Source: Ascaphus truei (lineage: Eukaryota; Chordata; Amphibia; Anura; Ascaphidae). From it: a stretch of DNA of 64,000 nucleotides. The notes beneath the pieces are model-generated. The model saw only the letters and a program-made list of their open reading frames with translations, searched no databases and was not told the DNA's origin. Below are positions 10,191 to 21,189 of the stretch, one piece after another. The stretch spans positions 69,093,585 to 69,157,584 of the forward strand of contig CM071570.1 in the NCBI GenBank assembly GCA_036426205.1, read 5' to 3'. The first letter of the stretch is position 1, and each line of letters begins with the position of its first letter. A program made the translations under genes and the position numbers.

Positions 10191-10640
10191 GCAACTGTAA
10201 ATATTACTGTATGTTCATTTGCATGTCTTAGACAGGTCTGCAACCCTATCTTTCCCCATTATCACCAAGCACACAGCGCTTCCACTGCTGCAAGGGATTC
10301 TGGGAAATGACATGCAAATGAGCACACAGTGTCACCTTTTGTCTCAAGCTCGTATTACACAAACAAATCCTCAAGCCAATGCACACTGTTTTAAACACAG
10401 CTTTTAGACAGAGGCTGGGATGAGATGCAAAGCCAGTTAACTCACTCACAGACATGTTTCAACCTTGATGGGTATCATCAGTGTGAGGTTGGTTGTGCTG
10501 GCTAAGCTGGTTTGAGACTAGACATTCACCACAATTATTAAGGTTATGGTGGGTAAAAAAAGTGACAGAAACCCTCCACAGTAAACCATAAAGCAACTGT
10601 AAATATTACTGTATGTTCATTTGCATGTCTTAGACAGGTG
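10191..10640 (-). mobile_element. Hammerhead-bearing non-coding element flanked by 47-bp direct repeats
   Basis: A non-coding segment bounded by identical 47-bp direct repeats at 10191-10237 and 10593-10639. It holds a full hammerhead core on the minus strand (10445-10487) and octamer words ATTTGCAT/ATGCAAAT (about 10217, 10313, 10619). A non-coding unit of about 400 bp with a hammerhead and terminal direct repeats resembles retrozymes. That classification is inference. Confidence 0.5.
10445..10487 (-). ncRNA. Type I hammerhead ribozyme candidate
   Basis: Read on the minus strand: helix I CTCACA pairs perfectly with TGTGAG; core CTGATGA is canonical; helix II ACC/GGT closes CATCAA, with a U-U next to the core; GAAA follows; helix III is A-U and C-G with a 2-nt loop; the cleavage triplet is GTC. 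All invariant core bases are present. Helix III is as short as in PLE/retrozyme hammerheads. This is the best ribozyme candidate in the window. Confidence 0.68.
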
Positions 10641-10692
10641 TGTATATATATACACACACTGTGGAGGGTTTTTGTAACTTTTTTACCCACCA
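10548..10692. repeat. Short palindromic MITE-like repeat
   Basis: GTGGGTAAAAAAAGTGACAG and CCCTCCACAG at the left are mirrored by CTGTGGAGGG and ACTTTTTTACCCACC at the right, giving terminal inverted repeats of about 33 bp. It encloses the second 47-bp direct repeat. Confidence 0.65.
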
Positions 10693-10707
10693 TACCCTCC
10701 ATAATTT

Positions 10708-10722
10708 TATATATATATATAT

Positions 10723-10769
<47 letters not shown>

Positions 10770-10770
10770 A
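10708..10770. repeat. (AT)n microsatellite and T-rich tract
   Basis: Alternating AT with small interruptions, followed by T-rich DNA to 11040 without a recognisable gene. Confidence 0.9.
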
Positions 10771-11040
10771 TATTTTATTTCTTTGATTGTCAGATGGTAC
10801 AGCTCCAAACCGATTGGATGGATGCTGTACCATGTGACAGGGTTCTTTTTTTTTGTTAAGGATGTTTTTTTTTTTGTGCTTTTTTTATTCTTGGTTTGTT
10901 TAATTGTGTTTTTTTGGATTCTTGGTTTTTGTTATTGTGTATTTTTTGGGGATTGATTTTTGTTATTGTTTATTTTTTTGCTGATTGGTTATTTTATTTG
11001 TTGTGTATTTTTGCTGCTGTTGTTTTAAATAGGTTGTCCA

Positions 11041-11780
11041 TTGTCTGCCATAATGGCAAACCATGCCCAATATGGGCATGATGTACCACTGCGCCAATAT
11101 ATGGGTAGAGAGTGGGGGTAGTTGCTCTGGGAGGATGGTTAGTCATCCTGGGTGGGTCATTGGGGAGGGGAGTTAACCCCTTAATTACTATAGCGGTTAA
11201 TAACCTTTAAGGTGTTTATGGGGTCACTGGCCATAAGTTTTTTTTTTATTGGACTGTTGCTGCCCACAGAGGACATGGACATGGATAACAGTGATGAAGA
11301 TGGCCTTCATCCTGACAGGGGCAAATATTACTTTTATTTACTTGATGCTGGCTGGATAACGTTTTATTTTTAATGGGCACAATAATGGGTTATTATCCAG
11401 ATCTTCATAATAGTAATTTTAACCATTATTGTACTGCATGTGTTGGGGTGGGGGAGGGGGGGTTGGGGTTAGAGGGACCCATTCATTCCCACTGGGGTTA
11501 TATTTGTCCCATTGAGGGCATACTGTAGGTAACAACACTGGCAATGAATGGGTGTATTGGCTAGTATTGTGTTTCAATGTTTATTGTGGGTAGCAGGGGT
11601 GGGTAAAGGTGGTATTTGGCCCACGGTGGGTGTTTATGCCTACCAGGTGTGTAGCGGGAGGGGTAATAAAGGGGTTAACTCCTCCCACAACCCCCCGCAA
11701 GGCCTAAACATTTACTATGGGCCACATGCCACATTCACCCACACCCACTACCCACAATAAACCGGGCACTATTATTTAAC
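11041..11780 (+). repeat. Dispersed repeat family M, copy 1, with acidic mini-exon
   Basis: Shares blocks with 21745-22340, 38100-39112, 47395-47590 and 58744-59371 (GGTTAACCCCTTAATTAC-type words, GTATTGGCTAGTATT). At 11270-11316 lies a short acidic reading frame (EDMDMDNSDEDGLHPDRG) preceded by a pyrimidine tract and CCCACAG like a splice acceptor. The donor position has GC instead of GT. A TACTGTA scar lies at 11521-11527. Probably a non-autonomous DNA transposon that kept or captured an exon piece. Confidence 0.6.
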
Positions 11781-12964
11781 CCCTTCATTGCCTTAACGCA
11801 GGGGTGCACAAACGTTGTGTGCTGCGCCCCCCTTGCCTGCAACTCTTGTGCTTGCGCCCCCCCTTACCAAAAATCCAGCATCAAATGGCGAGCGGGGTCA
11901 TTTGCTATGACGTCACGTGACCCGCGACGTCATTTGACGCACGTTGCCATGGCGATGCGTCTCATCACATGACCCCACTGTGGGGAATTATCTGTATTGC
12001 CTGTGTCATAAAATAAAAAACCTACAGTATCACTTTTGAATAACACTCATACAGATGACTTAATAATATCAAGGGCATACAGTATGTATTTTTTATCTAT
12101 TAATTATTTTTTTCTCATTTTAGCCATCTAAGAGCTGAGGACAACATACAGCCATGTTGCCAACTAACCACTGTATTAATATATCCAATGTATAGCACTT
12201 GTATTAATCACTCCAAAATTATGTGTTGTTATTTATGTATGAAGATCACTATCATTATTGAGATATATACCTATCACATATTATAAGAAGTGCGTGCAGT
12301 CTTCCTATGTGACGTTTTCAAATGGCACCACATGAGGGTGCCAGCAACTTATACTTTGAGTATATGACACCATTTATATCCTTGATAACCGCAGCAATCC
12401 CTCCGTTATTTAAACCACCATTGAGAGATGTGCTTTTTGCCCCAGACAAAGCACCGTAACAGGAGCAAAATGTACATTTGGAGTATTTTATGATCGTTTT
12501 GCGACACCTTGTCCATGGGTCAATTTTTTAAACTTGTGATGTAGAGAATGATTTGTAGTTACGCACTGCAGGGACAAGCTAGTGTCATATGAGTCAGTCT
12601 GGAAATATAACAGTGTGCTTTTAGAGGGAGCAATCATCTGTCTCAGGTAATTTATTCCTACCTTAGTCGCTGCCGGACTTTGCCTCTTTTACAAGAGGTT
12701 GCGATATATAGGTTTACCTTGAGTTTACAGATATTCCTGTTTGCCGCCTCAGCAGTGGGACAACCTATTATATATTTGATCCAGTATTAGCACGTTATTT
12801 TATCAAGTGAACTTGACATTCTAGTCACACTGTTTCTACTTACAGCTAACTCAGTAGCATGGTCTCTCACTCACCCTGTTCTCTCTGGAGTTTGTAGGAT
12901 ACCATATTATTGCCATTTTCCCTGTGCTTTATTTCTACCTAGGAATTATATATACCTGGCAACT
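11781..12964. other. No gene recognised; possible hAT-type terminus
   Basis: At 11799-11980 a CpG-containing segment begins with a CAGGGGTGCACAAAC word that resembles hAT/MITE ends. The rest is AT-rich with no open frame or known domain. Confidence 0.4.
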
Positions 12965-13230
12965 CCCACCTAGAGATTGTCAAATATTTGTGGCGAATTT
13001 GGACTCGCAGCGGGCCGGCTGGTTCTTTTGGTCTGTGGATTTCAGTGGATCAATCTCAAAAACGCCGATTCGCATTTTGAGGATTTTTTAATTATTTTTA
13101 CCAATACACTCTGCGGATTCTGCAACCCGTGGTTGGATTTGTAGAATCCAATTAAAACCTATTAATACCGATCAAATCGTTTTGTGGATTAAACACCGCA
13201 AAACGGATTTTGGGGAGAAAATGCGAGAAA
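12965..13230 (+). repeat. Dispersed repeat family W, copy 1
   Basis: Contains words such as GGATTTTTTAATTA, GTGGATT and AACGCCGATTCGC that recur in diverged, inverted form at 32270-32540. Non-coding; probably a MITE. Confidence 0.5.
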
Positions 13231-14599
13231 ATTTGGTAAATGGATTTGTGCAGATTTGCCCATCTCAACAGCCACCAATAGAATATCCACAGTTTCTTGA
13301 TCAAGCTTGTATTACAAGCATTTTCTGGCTTAGAGTTGTGACAATCTGCTTCAACAAATTGTAATTTATTTCTTAGGCACTGCTTATACCACATTACTCC
13401 AAAACTCCCTGCTAGTGTTTATGGTTTATGTGAGACACGCTGAGAGTTATCAACCAATTGGATATATAATATACTATATGCAGATTGCATCTCTAACATT
13501 TTACTTTTCTGCATTGTGGAGATCATTCCTACCCATATAGTTTTTAATTAAGTGTGATAGTGTACATGTTTTAATAGTTTCATTAAATGTTACATTTTAT
13601 TGTGCGTGGTTTAAATTCAAGGGATTTCCTTTTGGTGGGCCACCCTGTGGTCATCCACTTTCTCTCCCCATCATGTAATGTTTACTTATATAAGTGTGGT
13701 GCACTGTATATTGATGTAATATGATGCCGTACTGTATATTTGGATAATTTACTAATACTGTATATTTTTTCTTTTGCAGAAATTACAAAAAGCAGAGGGA
13801 ACATTTATTTTATTTTAATTGATTAAATATTGTTTTAATGTTGTTGTCCTATTTCAATGTGTGTTTTATTAATAGGGGTTTAATGTGAGCAGATGTAAAG
13901 GCACAGTATTTGTTACTCACATATCAAATATTTTCTCACTACTGTGCAGTAGCCAGCTGCAATCTTCCAATTATCCTGCATGCCTGTCTCCAGTTTTCTG
14001 TTCAACTTTCTCTGCTAATGTACAGTATAGTATGTTTGTTTGTATGTTCTGTACAGTACACTTGATTTAAATTATTATATACAGTACAGTAGAGTGCATC
14101 TTAACTTTGTATTTAAAAACCACCTTTTAAAAAAACTATGCAATGTAATTTTTTACCACATTTTCTTTCTCCTATACTGTCCTTCTAACTTGACTGTCAT
14201 GCAACATTGGCCCCCCTGGGCATGTTTTTATTGAGAGTTTGGAAGAATTATGCAGAGTTTTTTAAGAAAAGGTACACACACCTTCTGATGTGTTAGCAAA
14301 AATAAAGAATGTAATACTGTAGAGTGATGGCTAACTCCAGGGGCACTAGAAGTTGTTTTTTTAGTGGGGAATAATGGTTAAAACTTGGATGCAGCACTGA
14401 AACAAGGCAACATGACACACATTCCAGGTTTTGCACATGTACTCAATTTAATAGACCTCAGATTTACGTTCTGTTTGCATGCAAAGAAATTCAATGTGAC
14501 ACATATGCATTACTTACAAGTTCTATATGTAACGCGGGTATTCCCTCTACCCTAAGCACAGATATAGTGTGTGTGAGGGGGAACCTATGTGTTACCAGG
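13231..14599. other. No gene recognised; many TACAGTA/TACTGTA words
   Basis: AT-rich. Excision-scar-like words occur at about 13729, 13753, 14020, 14053, 14080-14091 (doubled) and 14312. Near 14529 a TGTAACGCGGG word could be the start of an LTR fragment. Confidence 0.5.
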
Positions 14600-16125
14600 T
14601 GTGGTGCATATACCTAGGCAACCAAGTCATTGGGAGCACGCTTCAGGAGGGCTGGATTCTTCTTTTCAACGGCTTGCCTAATGATACTAATTACAGGATC
14701 TCGTATTTGGTAGTCTACCAGATCTTTCCACCGTAGCACTTTGTCATGAGTTATGTTCATCCCCTTCGGATCGCAGTTGGCTGCTGGGACAGCCTGCGAC
14801 TGGCATCCCAAGGAACCCGTAGTTCTGAGAAGGCCACTTGATCATTGATGATGGCGGCAGTGCTACACATAGCTCGCACCCCTGGTCTTGGGATTTCTTC
14901 CCACTCATCATCATCTGGAGTAGCACTTAGTCCCGGTCGTCGGGATAGAGCGTCAGCTCCGACATTCAGATGCCCCGGCTTATACTTCAGAGAGAACTGG
15001 AAATTGTTTAGAGTTACCAGCCATCAGTGCCTTTCTGCGTCCAATTTGGCCGAGGTATTGATGTACGTGAGGGGATTGTTATCTGTCCTTACCTCAAACG
15101 TAACACCGTAAAGGTAATCGTGGAGCTTTTCCGTGATCGCCCATTTGAGAGCCAGGAACTCCAAGTTGTGGACAGGGTATTTCTGTTCACTGGGTGTCAG
15201 ACTGCAGCTGATGTAGGCTACGGGCCGAAGGCCCTCGGGGTGCTTCTGGTGTAAGACGCACCCAGTCCATTGAGACTGGCATCCACATGCAGAACGTATG
15301 GTTGTTCAGGATCAGCATACGCAAGCACTGGCGTTTCGGTCAGGCTTTTCTTCAACTTCAGGAAGGCCTGTTCACACTCAGACGTCCATTTATCACCAAA
15401 CGGCTGACGGTGCGACGTGGCCTTCCTTCCTGTATCTTTGGGGTATATCTTCAAAAGATTGTTCAGGGGTTTAGCTCGACTAGAGTACCCTTCTACGAAG
15501 TGACGGTAATACCCACAGAAACCCAGGAAGGATCGCAGCTCCGTGACATTCTCGGGATGAGGCCAGTTCACGACTGCTTCTACTTTGGCCAGGTCGGTGG
15601 CAATTCCTTGAGCAGACACGATGTGTCCCACGTAAATCACCGAGGTGAGACAGAACCGACACTTGTCGAGGGACAATTTCAATCCTTCTTTCCCAGAACG
15701 GTCTATCACTTTAAGCAGCCTCTCTTCGTGCTCTTCCAGGGTCTTTCCGAAGACAATGATGTTGTCCAGGTAGACTAGACACTCCCGAGGGTTCATGTCT
15801 CCAATAGTTTTCTCCATCAGTCGCTGGAAGGTAGCAGGGGCCCCACATATACATTGGGGCACACGTGTAAATTGGTAGAAACCCAGGGGGCAGACAAAGG
15901 CTGTTTTTTCCTGGTCCTCTGTGCTCATGGGTACCTGATAGTACCCAGATCGTAAGTTGAGAACACTGAACCATTGGCTTCCGTTCAGAGCATTCAGAAT
16001 TTCTTCAATGCGAGGAAGGTTGTACTGGTCTGGTATCGTACGATTGTTCAGGGTTCGAAAATTGACACACAGTCGTACGGATCTGTTCTTCTTCCTTACC
16101 ACCACTATGGGGGAGGCGTAAAACT
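14600..16125 (-). pseudogene. Ty3/gypsy pol fragment: RT and RNase H, inactivated
   Basis: Minus-strand pol. Upstream edge reads YASPIVVVRKK; then RT motifs LRSGYYQVPM, AFVCPLGFYQF, PATFQRLME, YLDNIIVF, SFLGFCGYYRHF; then RNase H (YVLHVDASLNGLGA to about 15250, with frameshift; TDNNPLTYI near 15080). Both metal-binding RT aspartates are lost: the one before LRSGYY is Asn (15956-15958) and YLDD is YLDN (15761-15763). An in-frame TGA at 15024-15026 replaces an Arg codon. No gag, protease or integrase is attached. The block ends at about 14600 with ALLKRAPNDLVA and a stop. The copy is dead. Confidence 0.88.
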
Positions 16126-16158
16126 AAGGGAAAACCCAGAAAACCACCCACAGACAGC

Positions 16159-16987
16159 TTTTTTTTTTTTTTTTTTTTTGTAGCCCGGGTGGTGAAAAAG
16201 TGATTCCACCTCAAAAACCGTGCTCATGGTCAAGTGAGACCAGGTGCGCTCCACATGTGACAAAGTCTTCTCCGGAGAGTAGGCCAGTCCGTACCAAAAG
16301 ACAGTCCTCTTCAGCCGAAGCCAGAAAGAGTCCTGCTGTTACATTGACGTCATCAACCGAGGAATCCGACGTCCATCCTGTTCCCTCCTAGTGCCGCAGA
16401 CGCCGCAGGAGGGTCCAAGTCTTTAGGGTGTTCGGCTGACGCCTACTAACCCACCGTGATCTTCTCCCAAGGGATTGGCGGTCACTAGCCAGCACTAAAG
16501 TCTTTACTCTCCGAAGAAAGGGGTGACGTTAACCCAACACCAAACAAAACAAATTCATGGTGCGAGTGCTCCGGTGCTCTGTGCAATGCAGTGCAGGAGG
16601 TGCTCAAACGTACAACACAAAAAGGGTGTGCACGAGTGCACGCCTGGCCCTTTGCAAGGCCAGGCGGTGACAAAAATAATTGGCTTGTCCCCTCAGCGGA
16701 AGGCAATAAGGGGGGCCAAGTGCGGGAAAAATAGGGGACGGTGCAAAAAGTATCTGTGCAGATCAAGTGCTCGTAAGTGGAGGCCGGACGCCCAAAATGA
16801 CCAACCACAGTGCAGCAAGTGATACTCCACCAGGTTTTCCACGCCTGGTGGTGCAAGATTAAAAATGCCCGGGCTACTTTGCATCCGCCCTTTCAGCCCA
16901 TGACCAGAGGACCAAGTGATGCAACTAGGGCCATCCTTCACAGGACAGACCCTACACTTGATCTTAGCTAAAAGGCCAAGAAGCGAT
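16159..16987 (-). mobile_element. U2-snRNA-headed, poly-A-tailed retroposon candidate
   Basis: Read on the minus strand, the unit begins exactly at the U2 snRNA 5' end (16987) and runs about 830 bp to an A tract of about 21 nt (16159-16179 as T on plus). The body is GC-moderate and has no convincing ORF. The structure (RNA gene head, unrelated body, poly-A) fits a SINE with an snRNA head or an snRNA-mRNA chimeric retrocopy made by LINE template switching. I could not find a target duplication: the two flanks do not match. Confidence 0.55.
16952..16987 (-). pseudogene. U2 snRNA 5'-end segment
   Basis: 36 nt match the vertebrate U2 5' end with two changes (positions 10 and 19 of U2), including the branch-recognition neighbourhood up to AAGTGTAG. 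Similarity weakens after TCTGT, so the Sm site and 3' domain are missing. Not a functional U2. Confidence 0.85.
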
Positions 16988-17238
16988 TTAAACGGAAGTC
17001 ATTGGTCATCTAATGGTAAGTAAACTAAAGAAATTTATTTTATTTAAGTAGTAACTGTTTTTTTTGATTTTTTTTTTAAATGTCAGATCTATTTTTTTCC
17101 TGTCCATTTCATGCCCATGTATGTATATATATAGACCCCACGTAGTAGTGGCCATTGTTGATTGTAAGACCCTACAAAGCGGATAACTTTTTTATCTTTT
17201 GTCTTACGCTTCGGTTGTAAAAGGGAGGTACCACCTCC

Positions 17239-17332
17239 AAAATCGAGTTTTTGGACTTGACAATCAGTATTGGCGAGGGTGGAGTAAAATCGAGTTTTTG
17301 GACTTGACAATCAGTATTGGCGAGGGTGGAGT
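17239..17332 (+). repeat. 47-bp tandem duplication inside PLE C
   Basis: Two adjacent identical 47-bp units (17239-17285 and 17286-17332). Since 47 is not a multiple of three, the first copy is out of frame. The duplication sits at the 5' fold-back junction. Confidence 0.9.
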
Positions 17333-18306
17333 ACTGTGTACCGACATATTTCGGAAACAAACCGCTACAAATTCAATCTTGCACGCCAAAAGCTTTCATC
17401 CCCCCCACCAAGTTAAAGGTATCCCCACAAGTGAGTTTCTCAGACTGAAGAGAAATGTCTCGTCAACTCATGACTTTGACTTACGATCAAGAGAAATGAA
17501 ATCACGCTTCCAACAAAGAGGCTATAGTAAGACCATGGTAGAGAGAGGGTACCGTAATAGCCTGAGCAAAACCCGTACCTCCCTTTTACAACCAAAGCGT
17601 AAGACAAAAGATAAAAAAGTTATCCCACTTGTAGGGTCTTACAATCAACAATGGCCACTACTACGTGGGGTCTTACAGCAACATTGGGGGGGTGCTAATG
17701 ACTGATCCTGACCTGGTACAAGCCCTGGGGAAACAAGTCACTATGACAAGCCGCCGAGCACCAAATCTTAAAGATACTTTGGTCAACAGTCATTACATCC
17801 CTCATGTTGATAAAACCTTTCTGTCTGTTACTCCACGCATAGGGTTCGCCAAATGCTCTAACTGCTCAGCTTGTAAACATATGGAAAATAGACTAACATT
17901 TACAAATAGTCAAAAGACCAATGTCTATACAATTCGCTCCACGCTTAATTGTAAATCCAAAGGGGTTATCTATTGTATCCTATGCCCTTGTGATCTACCC
18001 TATGTAGGCATGACTACAAGAGAGGTTAGATTTCGGGTCTTAGAACATGTCAGGAACATTAAGAATGCGCAAAGGGACCTTGATGGTTTCAAAAAAATAA
18101 CAAGTGTCGCGAGGCATTTTCTGAATAAACATGTGGCGGATACCACGTTGCTAAGGGCCTTTGCGCTTGACAAAGTCTCCCTCGGCATACGTGGTGGTGA
18201 CCTGGAAAAAGCTCTCCTAAAAAAAGAGACCAGGTGGATCACTCAAATTAACTCAATGATTCCGAAAGGTCTGAATGACTATATTGGCTATGCCATGTTC
18301 CTGTAA
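17239..18306 (+). pseudogene. PLE RT C-terminus, linker and GIY-YIG endonuclease
   Basis: Frame 1 (to 17705) carries IEFLDLTISIGEGG, TDIFRKQTATNS, then the basic linker (LLQPKRKTKDKKVI). The protein continues after one frameshift near 17690 in the 17665-18306 frame: a CSNCSAC cysteine motif (residues 64-70), GVIYCILC (100-107), PYVGMTTRE (112-120) and LKKETRWI near 190, the GIY-YIG catalytic set. It ends cleanly in YAMFL. The catalytic RT core is absent, so this is a 5'-truncated insertion. Apart from the single frameshift and the 47-bp duplication the domain is intact, suggesting relatively recent activity. Confidence 0.85.
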
Positions 18307-19511
18307 CACACATTTGTTCTAACCCTGTCCGTATATAGGTAAACGCTCTATATTTAATCTGATGAGTGCACTTACTGCATGTATTTTGTGTAATCTTTTA
18401 GATACTGCATGCTACTAAGAGGATTAAGATGGAGCTTTTCCTGACCATAAGCCACATCAACTACGGAATTCGGAATATATCTTCCCAATACTCCATGCCT
18501 CTGTATTCAAATCTCTACATGGTTTATATACTGCAGAACAATGGTTAACACCTACGGATACACACAACCCAGAGACACTACAAGTCATCAGTAATTATGC
18601 GGAAGGAATTCAACCTCCATGGGTTGATTTCAACCGTGGATGCCGAAACATTTCAAGTTCGGCCACATCTGGATTAAAACTCTCTTGGCACATTCCTGGA
18701 ATTATGGGGAGAAAAAATTGGACACTAAGGACTTAAACATTATCCACTGGACTATGTCATATCTCGACTACATTGATATATGTTCTATATGTTTTTCATC
18801 TCTTTTTGCATCGCACAATTTTGGCTGTGTTATGTTATCTGGCCCTAATATTGAGGGTACTTATCTCATCGCAATATACGAATTTGCATTTAATATTGGA
18901 TGGTGCAGGGTGGCGTTACTTATGCAGGGTCTATATTGTTGTTGCAACATATCTGAACATTATGTCCAACATTGATGTCACTATCTCTTACTAATAGATA
19001 ACATCTAATACAATGCGCTGTTGCAGTGCCCACACATGGGCCTTTCTCTGTGGCACTCCTTAGATTCGCTTTGAATCATGCTTGTTGCTCTCTTGATCAT
19101 TTGTGGAACAAAATTATATTGATCTCTTCAAAATCCTGTTTAGATGTGATAATGGGCATTTGTTATTGCCACCACACTTATTTTTGTTGGCGCCACCGCG
19201 CAGGTTCGCATGGATCAATTGACATGCTCAGTGCGCATGCGCGGTGTGCGGTCCAAGCCGACACGCACTAACAGGGTGTCGTGACGTTCTGTGTACCACA
19301 ATGTTAGGCGTAGAGATTGGGAGGCCACGTTTTGCACATGCGCAGCAGACAAGACTGTAGGAATTAGTACCTGCAAGCCGCGCATGCGCATATCACCCGT
19401 TGGCACACAAGCAGTAATTCACATAAGCACCTGCAGCTGTTGCCGCCCCCACCCGTTGTTTGGCGCGAAAAGCAATCCTACAAAAACAGTCTGCAGCTTC
19501 AGTTCCCTCAC

Positions 19512-19551
19512 CACTCCTAGTCAAAGTCTCTGGACGAAACGCGTCGGAGTG
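19512..19551 (+). ncRNA. Hammerhead-like motif with mutated core, PLE C tail
   Basis: Helix I CACTCC (19512-19517) and GGAGTG (19546-19551) pair perfectly. Helix II is GTC/GAC around TCTG. GAAA, CGCG and TC follow as in the other motifs. The CTGANGA box reads CTAGTCA, so this copy is probably inactive. Confidence 0.45.
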
Positions 19552-19844
19552 GGGGTGCTAGGCAGGACCCCTGACCCATGATTCACGTAACTATGCTACC
19601 CAGCACTTGTATAACTTCATTTCTGGACTGTGACATTTCATTTTTTCATTAGGGATACTAGGTTATTTAATAGGCGTTCAACAGGCATTTTCCTATATAT
19701 GCTATTCACACACCTTATTGTTCTACACATCTAGGGACTTCACTCCATCTTACCACCCTTTCCTACAAGTGACTTACTTGCGCTGTTGGTTTTGGCTATA
19801 ATATTGTATGTTCATGCAGATATGTGATGCTCTGAGACTGTCAT

Positions 19845-20339
19845 TCATATTTTGACCAGTCCATTTTTTGGTGTGTAGTTTGGATTACTCTTAGCTTTGT
19901 ATAGGTGCCTGTGAACCCATTAACCTGTTGTATATTACCTTGATTTACCCTAGTGTTTTTTGAGTCACCACCATATATATGTTTAGGGTTGACAATTTGA
20001 GTCATTCTCTAGTGTTGTTCATTTGTGTTTAAGGGTAGCACCCGTGACAGGGGTCCAAGCCTCTTTTTTAAGTGTTTTTAATCATGTACTGTTTATCTAT
20101 CCTTTTCTGCATTGTGTCAAATAAATAAATATAATATATTAACTTGCATACCTGAGTGCTCCCATACGGGTTACTTTTTTCTCTTTTCACTCACATTATC
20201 CACAAACCCGTGAGCACCGCCAAATCTTACTAATGTAAAGGAAAAAATTAATTTTCTTTGGCTTATGGTGGCGTGAATTTTGCATAAGTAGATGCAAGGT
20301 TTTTCTTCCCCACCCCTCCCCCCATTTTTCCCCCGCCAT
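19845..20339 (+). repeat. PLE pseudo-LTR, first copy
   Basis: 495-bp direct repeat, identical to 20655-21148 except for one A missing in the second copy (CAAACCCG against CAACCCG). Near-identity implies recent duplication. Confidence 0.9.
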
Positions 20340-20418
20340 TTGAATATATCCCATTTATCCGCCTTGTTGGATTTCAACTAACCTTGGCTCACTTATATTT
20401 ATTTGACACACTGTTTAC

Positions 20419-20655
20419 ATGGATTTTTTCGCCAATGAGGTGAATAGGAAAGCAACTGCAGATGCAGCCTTTAATATAGATCCATCAGATAACACGCAGC
20501 CACAGACACTACATAGCAATGGGAGTGCAGAAAAATTGAGAAACTTAAAACATTTATCACAGAGGAGGTTGCGGGTTTGGTGGACGAAGACAGCACTTGA
20601 AAAATACACAGAATATAAATTTATTCCTAGGGGTCTTCGTCTCCAAACCTTCCCT
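20419..20655 (+). pseudogene. N-terminal fragment of a PLE ORF
   Basis: Starts MDFFANEVNRKATADA and runs to KYTEYKFIPRGLRLQTFP, then crosses directly into the second pseudo-LTR. The IPRGLR block matches ORF1 of copy A, so this is the 5' end of the downstream PLE unit, cut after about 80 codons. It sits right after the first pseudo-LTR, where a PLE start is expected. Confidence 0.75.
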
Positions 20656-21143
20656 CATATTTTGACCAGTCCATTTTTTGGTGTGTAGTTTGGATTACTC
20701 TTAGCTTTGTATAGGTGCCTGTGAACCCATTAACCTGTTGTATATTACCTTGATTTACCCTAGTGTTTTTTGAGTCACCACCATATATATGTTTAGGGTT
20801 GACAATTTGAGTCATTCTCTAGTGTTGTTCATTTGTGTTTAAGGGTAGCACCCGTGACAGGGGTCCAAGCCTCTTTTTTAAGTGTTTTTAATCATGTACT
20901 GTTTATCTATCCTTTTCTGCATTGTGTCAAATAAATAAATATAATATATTAACTTGCATACCTGAGTGCTCCCATACGGGTTACTTTTTTCTCTTTTCAC
21001 TCACATTATCCACAACCCGTGAGCACCGCCAAATCTTACTAATGTAAAGGAAAAAATTAATTTTCTTTGGCTTATGGTGGCGTGAATTTTGCATAAGTAG
21101 ATGCAAGGTTTTTCTTCCCCACCCCTCCCCCCATTTTTCCCCC

Positions 21144-21148
<5 letters not shown>
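20655..21148 (+). repeat. PLE pseudo-LTR, second copy
   Basis: Second copy of the 495-bp repeat. It ends at an (AT)n tract (21148-21186), where the first copy instead continues into TTGAATATATCC. Confidence 0.9.

Positions 21149-21186
<38 letters not shown>

Positions 21187-21189
<3 letters not shown>

Larger units (their letters stand above)
17143..21148 (+). mobile_element. Penelope-like element copy C with tandem pseudo-LTRs
   Basis: A second PLE type. Left end: a 90-bp inverted piece of its own coding sequence (17143-17230 minus, matching 17580-17672). Then RT C-terminus, linker and GIY-YIG (17239-18306), a long 3' region with a hammerhead-like motif (19512), a 495-bp repeat (19845-20339), the start of a second PLE unit (20419-20655) and the 495-bp repeat again (20655-21148). 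Partial tandem units sharing pseudo-LTRs and short 5' inversions are typical of PLE insertions. Confidence 0.8.

Noticed and set aside
9787..10310. Several overlapping open frames on both strands
   Set aside because: They lie in the GC-rich multi-hairpin element and its edge; openness comes from GC content, and the related copies do not keep the frames.
18357..18390. CTGATGA followed by a 5-bp stem in the PLE C tail
   Set aside because: No GAAA box or closing helix I follows, so it does not complete a hammerhead.
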